Positions 42,790 to 53,038 are shown, counted from the first letter of the stretch. The stretch: 64,000 bases of DNA from Lachnospiraceae bacterium (GCA_022793195.1 JAAWCJ010000030.1:1-64000), one strand, 5' to 3'. Numbers and translations are program-made. Notes: generated by a model not told the origin, from the letters alone.

Positions 42790-43695
42790 TTATACTATTA
42801 CATGTTTGTAATCCAGCTCTTTCATAACATCCAGCAGTTTCTTTTCCTCTTCTGAAGTGAGATTCTCCATGGGTTTTCTCATATTGCTGGTTTTAATGAT
42901 TCCTTCGTCTTTCAGGATCACCTTGTAGGCAGCAATATTATTTTTCTCACACATGATGGCGTTCAGGATATTGGTCCTGCGCTGATACTTGGTGGCTGTC
43001 TCAAAGTCCTTCTTCTGGATGGCATCCCATACGGCTGCATAGTGTTCCCGGATGATCATGGCGTTGCCGGATACTACGCCGTCGCCTCCCACGGCGCACA
43101 AAGCTTCAAATAAATGATCCGGCCCCACCAGGACGCTGAACTTCTGGTCATTTACCATCATAAACTGCTGCAGCTTTGTGAAATCAGGATAGCTGTATTT
43201 GATTCCGATTACATTGGGGCAACGCTTGGCAACGCCTTCGCAAACCGCCACATTGACGTCGTTTACCGCATTTTGTGGAATTCCATACATGTAAACCGGG
43301 AAATCTGCAGGGACGCTTTCTGCCACTGCCCCATAGAAATCGATCAGCCCCTGATCGCTCAGTTTATAAAACGCCGGTGTCACCACTCCAATTCCGTCTG
43401 CCCCGATTTCCACTGCGTGGCGGGCCAGCTCAATGGTATCTTTCAGGCTCCACGCCCCCACATGTACAAATACCGGGATACGGCCGGCCGTATGTTTCAC
43501 AGTCACCTCGGCCACCAGTTTTCTTTCTTCCAAACTCAGGTACATCATCTCTCCGGTGGTACCGCAAGGGTAAAGGCACTGAAGCCCCCCCGCGATCACA
43601 TGATCCACCAGGTTCTTTAAAGATTCCACATCAATGGTATCTTCGTCTGTAAGCGGCGTCACAATGGGAACTACTGTCCCGAATAATTTCTGCAT
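42790..43695 (-). CDS. DapA/NanA-family aldolase (dihydrodipicolinate synthase family)
   Basis: About 301 residues of TIM-barrel type I aldolase: GTVVPIVTPLTDEDTIDVESL, the carboxylate loop YPCGTTGEM, the tyrosine in YMYGIP and the Schiff-base lysine in GIKYSYPD. Its place at the end of a sugar-type ABC operon with a 2-hydroxyacid dehydrogenase argues for a catabolic aldolase or dehydratase acting on a keto acid, not lysine synthesis. The start at 43695 has GGAGG nine bases away; the ATG at 43704 abuts that site. Confidence 0.85.
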   Translation of the reverse strand: MQKLFGTVVPIVTPLTDEDTIDVESLKNLVDHVIAGGLQCLYPCGTTGEMMYLSLEERKLVAEVTVKHTAGRIPVFVHVGAWSLKDTIELARHAVEIGADGIGVVTPAFYKLSDQGLIDFYGAVAESVPADFPVYMYGIPQNAVNDVNVAVCEGVAKRCPNVIGIKYSYPDFTKLQQFMMVNDQKFSVLVGPDHLFEALCAVGGDGVVSGNAMIIREHYAAVWDAIQKKDFETATKYQRRTNILNAIMCEKNNIAAYKVILKDEGIIKTSNMRKPMENLTSEEEKKLLDVMKELDYKHVIV

Positions 43696-43714
43696 CTCTC
43701 TCATCCTCCAAATT

Positions 43715-44662
43715 TTAAACTTTCTGGCTGCGTCTTACTGAAATAATAACGGAAACCAATACAATCAACCCATATGCCATCTTCTGTACGCCCCAGGGCA
43801 GGTTTAAAGCCACCAGGATTCCTAAAAGAATCGTAATGGTCAATGACCCTGCAACTGTTCCCAGGTAGTTTCCATTTCCTCCAAGAAGGGAGGTTCCGCC
43901 GATTGCCACGGCAGCTATGGACTGAAATTGATAAGTGTCCCCCATCGCCAGGTAATAAGAACCTACTTTTCCTACCATCAAAAGTCCCGCAAGCCCTGCT
44001 GTCAATCCGCTGATGGCATAAGAAAGCACTACGGTTCTTCCCACACGGATTCCTGAATAATTTGCGACTACGGCATTATTTCCGATGGAAAACAGCTTTC
44101 GCCCAAATTTCATCTTAAACAACATGAGAGTCACAATCACTGTGAGAAGAATCCAGATAATCACCAGCCACGGGATACCGGCCAGGGATTTCTGTCCAAT
44201 ATAGATCAACGGGTCAGACGCCGCCTGTCCCGGCCTTCCCTGGGTGATTCCCACCAACGCTCCCTGTAAAATAATGTTCATTCCCAGGGTCATAACGATG
44301 GCCGGCACTCTCAAATACGCAATGCAGAATCCGTTGAGGGCCCCCAGGGCAAAAGTGACAATCATCATCAGCGGAATCGCCCAAATCAGGCTTTCCGGTT
44401 TAGAGTCAATCATGTTTGTCACCATGTACGCCGCCAAAGTCATCATCCATGCAACGGAAAGGTCAATTCCCCCCGTTATGATGACAAGCGTCTGACCGAT
44501 TGCCACGACTCCAATCAGGGCGGACTCCACAAAAATCGTCCTGATATGGGAAACGCTTGCAAATCCCGGCGTATAAACAGAGAAAGCTGCAAACAGAAGA
44601 AACGCAATCAAATAACAGAAAATTACCGACTGATGTTTTCTCAAAGCCCTTTTCATATCCAT
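43715..44662 (-). CDS. Ribose-type ABC transporter permease (second)
   Basis: A 315-residue membrane protein of the RbsC/BPD_transp_2 family with about nine helices. Family motifs include IGQTLVIITGGIDLSVAW, GALNGFCIAYLRVPAIVMTLGMN and IGGTSLLGGNG. It overlaps the first permease by one base (TAATG) and forms a heterodimeric channel with it. Confidence 0.9.
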   Translation of the reverse strand: MDMKRALRKHQSVIFCYLIAFLLFAAFSVYTPGFASVSHIRTIFVESALIGVVAIGQTLVIITGGIDLSVAWMMTLAAYMVTNMIDSKPESLIWAIPLMMIVTFALGALNGFCIAYLRVPAIVMTLGMNIILQGALVGITQGRPGQAASDPLIYIGQKSLAGIPWLVIIWILLTVIVTLMLFKMKFGRKLFSIGNNAVVANYSGIRVGRTVVLSYAISGLTAGLAGLLMVGKVGSYYLAMGDTYQFQSIAAVAIGGTSLLGGNGNYLGTVAGSLTITILLGILVALNLPWGVQKMAYGLIVLVSVIISVRRSQKV

Positions 44663-45633
44663 TATTCCGTCAGCCCCTTTCTCTCACGAAGAATTTCCGT
44701 CACTGTTGAGAACAGTACGGCAATGACCAGAAGCGCTCCCTGGAAAAGCGTCGACCAGTAGGAGGAAGCTCCTGCAAATACCAAAAGGTCTGTAATTGCC
44801 TTAAATACCAGCACACCAATGATGGTTCCGAATTGCCCTCCGATTCCACCTGTCAGCAACGTTCCGCCAATCACTGCCGCCGAAATGGCCTGATTGAAGA
44901 AACTTTCTCCCGCTGTCGGCGAACCGGTGGCTGTCACGGCTACTCTGTATAGTCCGCATAAAGCGGCAAACATCCCTGAAGCCGCATAAGCAAAAAGAGT
45001 CGTCCGCATCACATTGATTCCGTTTAAAGACGCCGCATGGGCATTGTTTCCCACTGCAAATAAGGAAATTCCGATTCTTGTTTTCTTAATCCAGATCCAA
45101 AGGAGCAGGCAGACAATGATAATGACAAGGGCCACAGAAAATGTCCCGCCAATGCGGTAAGTCAACGCCTTCACAAATCTCTGGGGCACATCTCCTCCGT
45201 CTTTTGGAAGCACCAGGTAAGCAATACCGCCGAAAATGTACCATGTGGCAAATGTGACAATAAAGGGCTGCACCTTGAACTTCTGGATTACAAACCCATT
45301 GAACATACCGATGATCGTGCCGATCAATATGGTCAAAAGGCTGATAAAGATCATGGAGAAAATATTATCCCTCATATAGACTGCGGCAAAGCTGCTGGAA
45401 ATACTGATGATTCCCGCGATGGAAAGGTCAATTCCCCCAGTCAGCAGCACGAAGGTTTCACCAATGGCCGCAAACATCAGCGTAATGGCCGACTCTGCCT
45501 TCAGGCTGATCCAGGACATCGACAGGACATTTGGCTGCAGCATAAAGGTAATCAGTTCCACCACGATAAACAAAATTACAGACACTTTCGCCGGAGATTT
45601 CCAGAATCCCATCTCTTTAATTTTCTTCATCAT
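44662..45633 (-). CDS. Ribose-type ABC transporter permease (first)
   Basis: About 323 residues with nine or so helices and the RbsC motifs IGETFVLLTGGIDLSIAG, GMFNGFVIQKFKVQPFIVTFATW and IGGTLLTGGIG. The start at 45633 or 45630 follows AGGAGGAG and overlaps the ATPase gene by about 17 bases. Two different permeases in one operon are usual for transporters of this group with larger or acidic sugars. Confidence 0.9.
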   Translation of the reverse strand: MMKKIKEMGFWKSPAKVSVILFIVVELITFMLQPNVLSMSWISLKAESAITLMFAAIGETFVLLTGGIDLSIAGIISISSSFAAVYMRDNIFSMIFISLLTILIGTIIGMFNGFVIQKFKVQPFIVTFATWYIFGGIAYLVLPKDGGDVPQRFVKALTYRIGGTFSVALVIIIVCLLLWIWIKKTRIGISLFAVGNNAHAASLNGINVMRTTLFAYAASGMFAALCGLYRVAVTATGSPTAGESFFNQAISAAVIGGTLLTGGIGGQFGTIIGVLVFKAITDLLVFAGASSYWSTLFQGALLVIAVLFSTVTEILRERKGLTE

Positions 45634-47140
45634 TCTCCTCCTTTGACACAGCTTCTTCACCAACGGAGAGACGAATAATATTTTCCCTGGTGGACATTTC
45701 TCCATCCAGCCTTCCGGCAATCATGCCGTTATTCATGACAACCACACTGTTGCACACATTCACAAGCTCTTCTGAATCTGTCGAATAAAACAGAATTGCC
45801 TTTCCTTCTTTCGCATACTGCTTTGTCATGTTAAACATCTCTTTTTTGGTTCCCACGTCAACGCCGCGGGTAATGTCATACATCAGGATAATGTCCGGCT
45901 CCATTGCCAGCGATTTTGCCAGAACCACTTTCTGCTGGTTCCCGCCGCTCAATGTGCCAACCAATGTTTCCGGTGACTCTGCCTTGATGGCTAACGCCTT
46001 CATACTCCGCCCGACAATTTCACTCTCCTTTGCCTTGGACAAAAACAGTCCGTTACAGATTTTATCCAGGCTTGCAAGCACAATATTTTCCCGGACACTC
46101 TGCTTGAGTACTGCACCCTGTAATCCCCTCTCCTCAGGAATCAGCGCTATGCCCTGTTTCATGGCAGTGGCCGTATGGTTCATACGGATCTCTTTGTCCT
46201 TCACCGTGATCTCCCCGTTGTAAGGCAGAAGTCCAAAGAGACACTTGAATAATTCCGATTGTCCCTGTCCGGCCAGCCCTCCCACTCCCAAAATCTCTCC
46301 TGCACGGAGATTCAGGTTCACGTTTTTAAGCGAGTGTCCGCTGCACACGTTCTTTAAGGACACCAGTATTTCCTCTTCCCGCACAAAATTTTCTTTCTGC
46401 GGGTAATATCCTCCAATCTCCCTTCCAAGCATCAATGACACCAACTGATCCGAATCGGCCTCCTCAATCTTCAAATCCGCCACATCCGTCCCTGCCCGGT
46501 ACACGATCACCCGGCTGCATAAAGACCGGATTTCATCCAGCCTGTGGGATATGAAGATAATGACCTTCCCCTCTTTTGCCAGACGTCTGATAATATTCAT
46601 CAGCCATTTCGCATTTTTATCGGAAAGGGCTGACGTCGCCTCGTCAAAAACAATGATATCCCCGTCCCTGTTTAACGCTTTTAAAATTTCCAGAACCTGT
46701 TTTTGCGCCAGGGACAATTCTTTTACTTTCATCCTGGGGTCCAGATCGTCCGCCTCGTATTTTTTAAACAGCTCTTTTGTCTTTTCTTCCAGCTTCTGAT
46801 AATTTACTCTGCGAAGCGGATCTACCTGATAAAAACCCAAAAACATATTTTCCGCGATCGTCAGCTCCGGAACAAGAGAAAGCTCCTGGTACACAGCGCA
46901 GATTTTCTGCTCAATCGCGTCCCTGGTACTGTGGATTTCCAGTTTCTTTCCCTCAAAAAAGATTTCCCCCGAATCCGGCTTATGCTCCCCGCACAGAACC
47001 TTAATCAAAGTACTTTTCCCTGCGCCGTTTTCTCCGAGAAGGGCTACGATATCCCCTCTGTCTGCATTAAAATTGGCATTGTCCAGCGCTTTCACACCGG
47101 GAAAGGATTTACAAATATTTCTCATTTCAAAATCAGGCAT
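45617..47140 (-). CDS. Sugar ABC transporter ATP-binding protein (RbsA/MglA-like)
   Basis: About 507 residues with two ABC domains. The first has GENGAGKSTLIKVLCGE, signature LSLAQKQ and IIVFDEATSALSD. The second has a degenerate Walker A (GGLAGQGQSELFKCLFG), the signature LSGGNQQKVVLAK and DIILMYDITRGVDVG. The degenerate second site is normal for this family. The ATG at 47140 with GAGAGG is chosen; the frame runs further upstream without family similarity. Confidence 0.93.
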   Translation of the reverse strand: MPDFEMRNICKSFPGVKALDNANFNADRGDIVALLGENGAGKSTLIKVLCGEHKPDSGEIFFEGKKLEIHSTRDAIEQKICAVYQELSLVPELTIAENMFLGFYQVDPLRRVNYQKLEEKTKELFKKYEADDLDPRMKVKELSLAQKQVLEILKALNRDGDIIVFDEATSALSDKNAKWLMNIIRRLAKEGKVIIFISHRLDEIRSLCSRVIVYRAGTDVADLKIEEADSDQLVSLMLGREIGGYYPQKENFVREEEILVSLKNVCSGHSLKNVNLNLRAGEILGVGGLAGQGQSELFKCLFGLLPYNGEITVKDKEIRMNHTATAMKQGIALIPEERGLQGAVLKQSVRENIVLASLDKICNGLFLSKAKESEIVGRSMKALAIKAESPETLVGTLSGGNQQKVVLAKSLAMEPDIILMYDITRGVDVGTKKEMFNMTKQYAKEGKAILFYSTDSEELVNVCNSVVVMNNGMIAGRLDGEMSTRENIIRLSVGEEAVSKEENDEEN

Positions 47141-47208
47141 ATCGTTACCTCTCACAAAATCCGGCAAAACATCCCTCCGAAGCACTTTGCCGGACGCTCC
47201 GTAAGAAA

Positions 47209-47232
47209 GGGGCTGTATTTGTGTACAGCCCC
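47209..47232 (-). terminator. Attenuating hairpin between binding protein and ATPase genes
   Basis: On the minus strand GGGGCTGTA pairs perfectly with TACAGCCCC around CACAAA, followed by TTTCTTA. It lies 20 bases after the binding protein gene and probably lowers expression of the ATPase and permeases relative to the binding protein. A second hairpin (CCGGCAAAG/TTTGCCGG) follows at 47161-47194. Confidence 0.75.
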
Positions 47233-47252
47233 TCGTTGTCAACAGTTCAAAC

Positions 47253-48485
47253 TTATTCTCCGGTAATTACTTCCAGGGGGATATCAATACCGAAATTGCT
47301 TCCCACTGCCGGGTAAATCAGTTCATCCGGCTGGTCATTAAAGAAGTTCTTTCCTTCTTCAGCAAGCTCGATCTTGACATCAGAGTACTCACCCATGTCA
47401 TAATCCACAGATGTTGCCACAAATGCCACATCCAGTACTGTCTCTTCCGGCATTTCTTCGCCGTCAAGGATACGGATTGCATAGTTCAGGGCGTCTGCGC
47501 TGAGACCTACATAATAAACATCAATGATACCTTCCGCGTTATTCTCAAGGAGGGCTTTCATGTTGCCGTTGTAACCGCCGCCGCAGCTTACAGGGATATC
47601 AAGCCCTGCCTTCTTGAAAGCATTGATTACGGAACCGCAGTAACCCTGTGTGGTAACCGCATCAATATCGGGGTTTGCTGCGATTACGCTTGCCAGAGCC
47701 TGCTCGCCTTCGGAGAGGCCATAGTTGCTCTGATAATCGGATACGATATTGATTCCGGGATAAGTTTCAAACATCTCTTTGGAAGCATTATATTCAAGCT
47801 CTGCCTCTGCTGCGCCCTGAAGTCCCTGGTCAAGAACCACATTGCCTTCTCCGCCGATGGCCTCTGCCATCCATTTTGCTAAAATGCTGTAGTTTCTTGC
47901 ACCGTCGAAACGGATATGCCAGCACTTGTCTGTGGATACGGATGCAGGCTGGTCAAATACTACCACGGTGATACCTGCGTCACATGCACGCTGGATGGCC
48001 TGGTTAACGCCTGTTTCAGAAGCCGGATCCACAAGGATTGCATCGTATCCCTGCTGTACCAATGCATCGATGGACGCGGACTGGGATTCTGCATCATTTT
48101 CACAGTTTACGATGGTCAGCTCACATCTGCTGGCGTAGGGTTCCTGTGTTGCCACATATTCCACAACGCGCTCCATCTGCTGTCTCCAGTCATTTCCCAT
48201 AAAGGAATTGCTCAAAGCAATCTTATACTTGGTTCCGGTGGGATTGATCTTTTCCGTCTCTGTCTTTCCCTCGGCATTTCCCTCTTCTGCCTTCGTCTCT
48301 GCTGCCTGAGTTCCTGCCTCTGTTGCTTTTTCCGTTTCCTTTGTGTCCTCCTTCGCTGCCTCTGTTGCCTTTTCCGTTTCCTTTGCCGGCGCGGTAGTCG
48401 TATCTGTCTTGGAATCTCCACCACATGCCACAAGGGAAAGAGTCAAAGCAAGCGTCAACAAAATGCCTACTACTTTCTTTTTCAT
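47253..48485 (-). CDS. Sugar ABC transporter substrate-binding lipoprotein
   Basis: A 410-residue lipoprotein (lipobox SLVAC) with a Lys/Glu/Thr/Ala-rich linker to about residue 85 and a periplasmic-binding-protein fold of the RbsB type (IALSNSFMGNDWRQQM, ILVDPASETGVNQAI, VVVFDQPAS, VTTQGYCGSVINAFKKAG). The ligand cannot be told from sequence. AAAGGAGG precedes the ATG. It feeds the ABC importer encoded downstream. Confidence 0.92.
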   Translation of the reverse strand: MKKKVVGILLTLALTLSLVACGGDSKTDTTTAPAKETEKATEAAKEDTKETEKATEAGTQAAETKAEEGNAEGKTETEKINPTGTKYKIALSNSFMGNDWRQQMERVVEYVATQEPYASRCELTIVNCENDAESQSASIDALVQQGYDAILVDPASETGVNQAIQRACDAGITVVVFDQPASVSTDKCWHIRFDGARNYSILAKWMAEAIGGEGNVVLDQGLQGAAEAELEYNASKEMFETYPGINIVSDYQSNYGLSEGEQALASVIAANPDIDAVTTQGYCGSVINAFKKAGLDIPVSCGGGYNGNMKALLENNAEGIIDVYYVGLSADALNYAIRILDGEEMPEETVLDVAFVATSVDYDMGEYSDVKIELAEEGKNFFNDQPDELIYPAVGSNFGIDIPLEVITGE

Positions 48486-48527
48486 GTTTTTCCTCCTTTA
48501 ATAATATACTTTTATCTGGTAAGCTTT

Positions 48528-49712
48528 TCAGCCAATACCCATATCAAGGCCCCACGGGAAACGGTTCAGCTCCACTGCCCCGTTACCGGTCACATGGAGC
48601 ATACGCTCCAGCCTCACTCCGGTTTTCCCTGCTTTCCCGGTATACATCTGCGGCTCAATACACACCACCATATTTTCTTCCAGGACGGAGTCGTCCACAT
48701 AGGTGAACCTGGGCTTTTCATTTACGTTGCAGCCAATCTGATGGCCCTGGTAACTACAGAATGTCAGTCCATGTTTTTTATACTGCTCTTCCATAATCCT
48801 GTTGACTTCGTTAAACTTCACACCGGGGCGGATGGCGTCAAACCCCGCCTCATATGCATCCCGTACCGCCCGGAAATACCGTATCTGTTCTTCATCCGGC
48901 TCCTTCCAGAAAACAACAGAATTGGAACAATCTCCCCAATACCCGTTTACTTTGGGGCTGATGTCCATAATGGCAATATCACCCTTTTCCACCTTTCTGG
49001 TGGTGGGGCCCAGAGGGTAATCGCTCAGTCCCGTCCTCGCCCCTGTCACCAGTTCCCCCACAAAAGGAACCGGGCAGCCTACGGCCAAAGACGCCGCCTT
49101 CTGTACTTCATACCAGATATCAAGCTCCGTATAATCCCCTTCTGTTTTGGAGATCTCATAAAGCCTGATCTGCGCCGCATCCGCTGCCCTTGCCGCTTCT
49201 TTTAATCCCCGGATATCTTCCAGTGTTTTTATGTAACGGCTGTCTTTTATAATCTGTGAAACATTCTCAAACGAACATGCCGGAAATACTTTTTTGATCT
49301 GTTCCGCCACTGCCAGCGTCGTATCGTTTGGCTCAATTCCGACAATGGGTTTTTCTTTCCCGTCTCCTGCTTTTTCAAGGGTTTTTTGCAGAGCCTCTGC
49401 GAAGTTTGTATCCGGGTCATTCTCCTCCAGGTGGGTAAAGGAGCGATAAAACTCCCCATCCATAATCCCTGTGCGCAAAACCATATTCCGGTACAGGTCG
49501 GAAGCCACCAGGAATATCTCTTCTTCTGCCGCGCTGACCACTGCGGCCGCCATTGGCAGGCCGTTTGACACATCCCCCATCCATCCCGCATTGGCAGGCA
49601 TATCAAATCCGCTTACATACCGGATATTGGAAGCGTTTGTCAAAACTGCAAGATCCATTCCTTTTTCTTTCATCCTGCTTACTACTTTTTGTAATGATGA
49701 TTGTTCTTTCAT
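48528..49712 (-). CDS. M24-family metallopeptidase (Xaa-Pro aminopeptidase-like)
   Basis: About 394 residues: an N-terminal creatinase-like domain (MKEKGMDLAVLTNASNIRYVSGFDMPA) and a C-terminal pita-bread domain. Metal ligands are visible at DISPKVNGYWGDCSN (two aspartates), GHQIGCNVNEKPRF (histidine), VVCIEPQM (glutamate) and VRLERML (glutamate). Such enzymes cleave Xaa-Pro bonds or creatine-like amides. In a sugar-type operon it may cleave an amide or peptide conjugate. The start at 49712 has GAGAGGG upstream. Confidence 0.88.
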   Translation of the reverse strand: MKEQSSLQKVVSRMKEKGMDLAVLTNASNIRYVSGFDMPANAGWMGDVSNGLPMAAAVVSAAEEEIFLVASDLYRNMVLRTGIMDGEFYRSFTHLEENDPDTNFAEALQKTLEKAGDGKEKPIVGIEPNDTTLAVAEQIKKVFPACSFENVSQIIKDSRYIKTLEDIRGLKEAARAADAAQIRLYEISKTEGDYTELDIWYEVQKAASLAVGCPVPFVGELVTGARTGLSDYPLGPTTRKVEKGDIAIMDISPKVNGYWGDCSNSVVFWKEPDEEQIRYFRAVRDAYEAGFDAIRPGVKFNEVNRIMEEQYKKHGLTFCSYQGHQIGCNVNEKPRFTYVDDSVLEENMVVCIEPQMYTGKAGKTGVRLERMLHVTGNGAVELNRFPWGLDMGIG

Positions 49713-49762
49713 TTCTGTTTCCCTCTCATCTGATCTGTCTGCGGCAAACCTGGCAGACATAT

Positions 49763-50725
49763 TTATTTGTTCACCCAGAATTTCGGTTCTTTTCCATCCA
49801 GCGTGTCAATCACATTTTGTGCGGCCACCATGCTGACCTTATGGTATGCCTGTTTTGTTTCCGCTCCCGTATGGGGTGTCAGTATCACATTTTCACATTG
49901 AAGAATTGGTGAATCAGCCGGAAGCGGTTCCTCTTCAAAAGCATCTAACGCCGCCCCTGCAATTTTCCCTGACCGGATAGCTGCTGCCAGCGCGGGAAGA
50001 TCCACCAGCGCGCCCCTGGCCGCATTGATCAAAAACGCCCCGTCCTTCATGCGTTTAAAAGCTTCTTCACCAAACAGGTGGTAGTTGGCTTCCACCGCCG
50101 GTGCATGAAGGCTGATGATATCACAGGTTTCTATGATTTCATCCTGGCTTACCATCGTGACCCCCAGCTCTTTTGCTGCTTTTTCATTGGGGTATAAGTC
50201 ATAGGCTTTCACCTTTACATCAAAGACAGACAGTTTTTTCGCCACCATCCTGGCGATTGCCCCAAATCCCAAAAGCCCCACGGTCTTTCCTTCCATCTCT
50301 TCACCGATATAACGGGGCCACGTGCTTTTTTCCATGGCTTTATGTAACGGAATCATCCCCCGAAGTACGCCGACGATAAAGCCTATGGTCAGCTCTGCCA
50401 CCGCATTGGAATTCTGTCCGGGACAATTACATGCCTTTACGCCATATTCCGACGCATCCTTTAAGTTGATATTGTCCACGCCCACCCCGAACTTACAGAC
50501 ACATTTTAACTTCGGCGCATGGGCAAAAACCCTTTTGTCATAGACATCCATACCAATAATAGCCGCATCAACATCCGGAAGAATCTGAATCAATTCCTCG
50601 CAGCTGTAAGACGGAAATGAACGGGTCGCATCAAAAATCACTTCATGCCCATGTTCCTCCAACAATTTCCACGCTTCTTTACACAACGTATCAAAATGTG
50701 AGGCAGATACCAATACCTTTCCCAT
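49763..50725 (-). CDS. D-isomer-specific 2-hydroxyacid dehydrogenase
   Basis: A 320-residue phosphoglycerate-dehydrogenase-like enzyme. The NAD-binding loop is GLLGFGAIARMVAKKL. The catalytic arginine is in NAARGALVD, the glutamate in FEEEPL, and the histidine in LTPHTGAET. It is the first gene of the catabolic operon and likely oxidises or reduces a 2-hydroxy/2-keto acid intermediate that the downstream aldolase then cleaves. Confidence 0.9.
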   Translation of the reverse strand: MGKVLVSASHFDTLCKEAWKLLEEHGHEVIFDATRSFPSYSCEELIQILPDVDAAIIGMDVYDKRVFAHAPKLKCVCKFGVGVDNINLKDASEYGVKACNCPGQNSNAVAELTIGFIVGVLRGMIPLHKAMEKSTWPRYIGEEMEGKTVGLLGFGAIARMVAKKLSVFDVKVKAYDLYPNEKAAKELGVTMVSQDEIIETCDIISLHAPAVEANYHLFGEEAFKRMKDGAFLINAARGALVDLPALAAAIRSGKIAGAALDAFEEEPLPADSPILQCENVILTPHTGAETKQAYHKVSMVAAQNVIDTLDGKEPKFWVNK

Positions 50726-50977
50726 AATTCAGTTTCCTTCTTTCTACTCTATTGATTTGCAAATATTTTATCTCATATTTCCATAATTTTCTTCTGTTTT
50801 GATTTGGAATATTTTTTTCATACTTTTTGTCGAAAAAATATTGAGGACGATTTTAATAGTTTTCAAACATCATGCCTTATTACTACCGGATAGATATCTT
50901 AGCGTACGATAGGTATCTTGACTTTTCTGTCACCTATATGTTACTCTTTTTGTACAGAGGCGGAAGGGGGCACAAAA

Positions 50978-53038
50978 ATGAATTCAGGTGTCAGTTATTC
51001 TATGTTTTATGAGATACTACTGAACTTAAGAGAATACTTCCATAGTTATGGAAGAATAGACGATTCAAATGCAAAATTAGATGAAATTATCAAACTGATT
51101 TCCATTAGTTATTCTCTTGCGAAAAGAGGCGAAAAATTTGGATTAGAATATGTAAGGAGGGTATCTGAATCAGAGACCGGAAACATAAGAAACATTGCGT
51201 CCGGTTTGATTAAAGTCTTTGAAAATGAAATCCGGGAACCTGCATTTCATAACGAAGATGGCACAAATATCTTTGGGGCTAAGCCGTCGTTGAACATTCA
51301 GCCAACAGAAAATGAATTTGCTGAAAAGTTGGTAAGTGAAATAGAAAAAATAGATTTCATATATTTGCTGAAAACCCACAGGTATTCGGATTTTGATATT
51401 ATCAACGAATGTTTTGGCCATTTTGTCAGAGAAAACTTCAGGAATAACAAAGAAGATGCGCAGTATATGACGCCTTATGAAATTTCAGAACCTATATTAG
51501 ATATCATTTTCAGCGATATGGAAAGAGATGGATACCTGGAAGGGGACGCATTAAACCACTTTACAATTATGGACCCAACCTGTGGGGTAGGAACTCTTTT
51601 GATTGAAAGTTCCAATCATTTTACGAGGTATATTGAGCATACCATCGGCAACCAGGATAAAAAAAATGATATCATCTCTCATTTCAGGAAACACGGAATG
51701 ATCGGTCAGGATAAAGTTAACAGAATGGTCCGGCTGTCTAAAATTAATGCTCTGCTGTTAGGCTGCAATATCTCAAACATAAACAATGGAAACAGTATTG
51801 TTGGAAAAAGTTTCATTGATCATTATAAACATAAAGTTGACTTCATATTTACTAACCCTCCTTTTGGTGCGGAATATTCCATAGGCGATTTAAATATAAA
51901 TGATTATCCAATTTTAAACAACTTACAATTAAATATAAACAATGTCGCTTCTGAATTATTAATGTTGGATAAATGTATCTCATTATTAAAAAATAACGGA
52001 TACTTAGCAATCGTCCTTCCCGATTCCGTTTTTGCAGCAAAGGGATTAAATTCGTTATATCGTGATCAAATATTAAAAAATATATTAGTAAAAGGCGTTG
52101 TTGAATTGCCGGCAGTCACTTTTGCCCAGGCTGGCACAAGGACTAACACTTGTATTTTGTATATCCAAAAAAAGCAAAATGAAAATGGCTGTAAAATGTT
52201 CATGGCTGAATGTAAAGATTTAGGATATATTGTCAAAGAAAAAATGGGGGTTCCTGTAAAAATTGCAAAAGGAACCAACCAAATGCTCGATATTGCAAAA
52301 TGTTTAACTATCGGCAGACGCAAAGAAAAAATATTATCGGAGATACCATCTGTAACACAAATAGAATATAAAGATCTGACTGAGAACATATTGAAGCCAA
52401 GTTTTTACGCTGCCGATAGATATATGACAGTGAACAGCCTGACATGCCTACTTGCCGAAGGATATCAGATCATGAAATTATCCGATATTGCAGAGTTTGT
52501 CACAACCTCAAGAAAAGGTTATATGGTGGCAGAAAATATTAAGCATATCAGCGTTTTACATATTAATACCGACTGTACGATAAATTTTAATGAAGTTCAA
52601 AAGTTTTCTCCTATTTCCAAGGGGAGAAGCTGTGAAGAGGGGGATCTTATTTTTTCAAAAATAAATCCACGAATTCCACGAATGGCGGTTATTCCATCCA
52701 AAAATTATAAATTAGTCTGTTCCAACGAATTTGAGATAATCAGGCCAAAAGGAAGTATAGATGCATATACTCTGTGCTTTTTACTACGGACTGATCATGT
52801 AAAAATCCAGATACAAAGCATGACATCAGGAACCTCCTCCTCCCATAGCCGTATCAAGAGAGAACAGCTTAGCGAAATTTTGATTCCTGTTCCAGTCAAA
52901 AAGCGTCAAATTGAAAAATTAGCCAAAATGGGAGAGACGTTAAAGTCTGCGATTAACAAGATATATGAATCTGAAACTATTATTGATACACAGCTAGATG
53001 TGTTGGAGCACGTATTTAAAGCAGAAGCGAACTTTTAA
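50978..53038 (+). CDS. N6-adenine DNA methylase fused to a target-recognition domain
   Basis: About 686 residues, AT-rich compared with its neighbours. The N-terminal and middle part is HsdM-like with motif I DPTCGVGTLLIES near residue 200 and motif IV TNPPFGAEY. The last 220 residues resemble one HsdS half (YQIMKLSDIAEFVTTSRKGYM, LIFSKINPRIPRMAV, SGTSSSHSRIKREQLSEILIPVP). A single fused recognition domain would give a palindromic bipartite target as a dimer. The ATG at 50978 has AAGGGGG upstream. It converges on a MamI-like endonuclease gene. Confidence 0.85.
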   Translation: MNSGVSYSMFYEILLNLREYFHSYGRIDDSNAKLDEIIKLISISYSLAKRGEKFGLEYVRRVSESETGNIRNIASGLIKVFENEIREPAFHNEDGTNIFGAKPSLNIQPTENEFAEKLVSEIEKIDFIYLLKTHRYSDFDIINECFGHFVRENFRNNKEDAQYMTPYEISEPILDIIFSDMERDGYLEGDALNHFTIMDPTCGVGTLLIESSNHFTRYIEHTIGNQDKKNDIISHFRKHGMIGQDKVNRMVRLSKINALLLGCNISNINNGNSIVGKSFIDHYKHKVDFIFTNPPFGAEYSIGDLNINDYPILNNLQLNINNVASELLMLDKCISLLKNNGYLAIVLPDSVFAAKGLNSLYRDQILKNILVKGVVELPAVTFAQAGTRTNTCILYIQKKQNENGCKMFMAECKDLGYIVKEKMGVPVKIAKGTNQMLDIAKCLTIGRRKEKILSEIPSVTQIEYKDLTENILKPSFYAADRYMTVNSLTCLLAEGYQIMKLSDIAEFVTTSRKGYMVAENIKHISVLHINTDCTINFNEVQKFSPISKGRSCEEGDLIFSKINPRIPRMAVIPSKNYKLVCSNEFEIIRPKGSIDAYTLCFLLRTDHVKIQIQSMTSGTSSSHSRIKREQLSEILIPVPVKKRQIEKLAKMGETLKSAINKIYESETIIDTQLDVLEHVFKAEANF

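Noticed and set aside
50871..50960. C-protein-type control box before the methylase
   Set aside because: Only a short ATAGGT/ACCTAT inverted repeat is seen, and no small control gene lies beside it.
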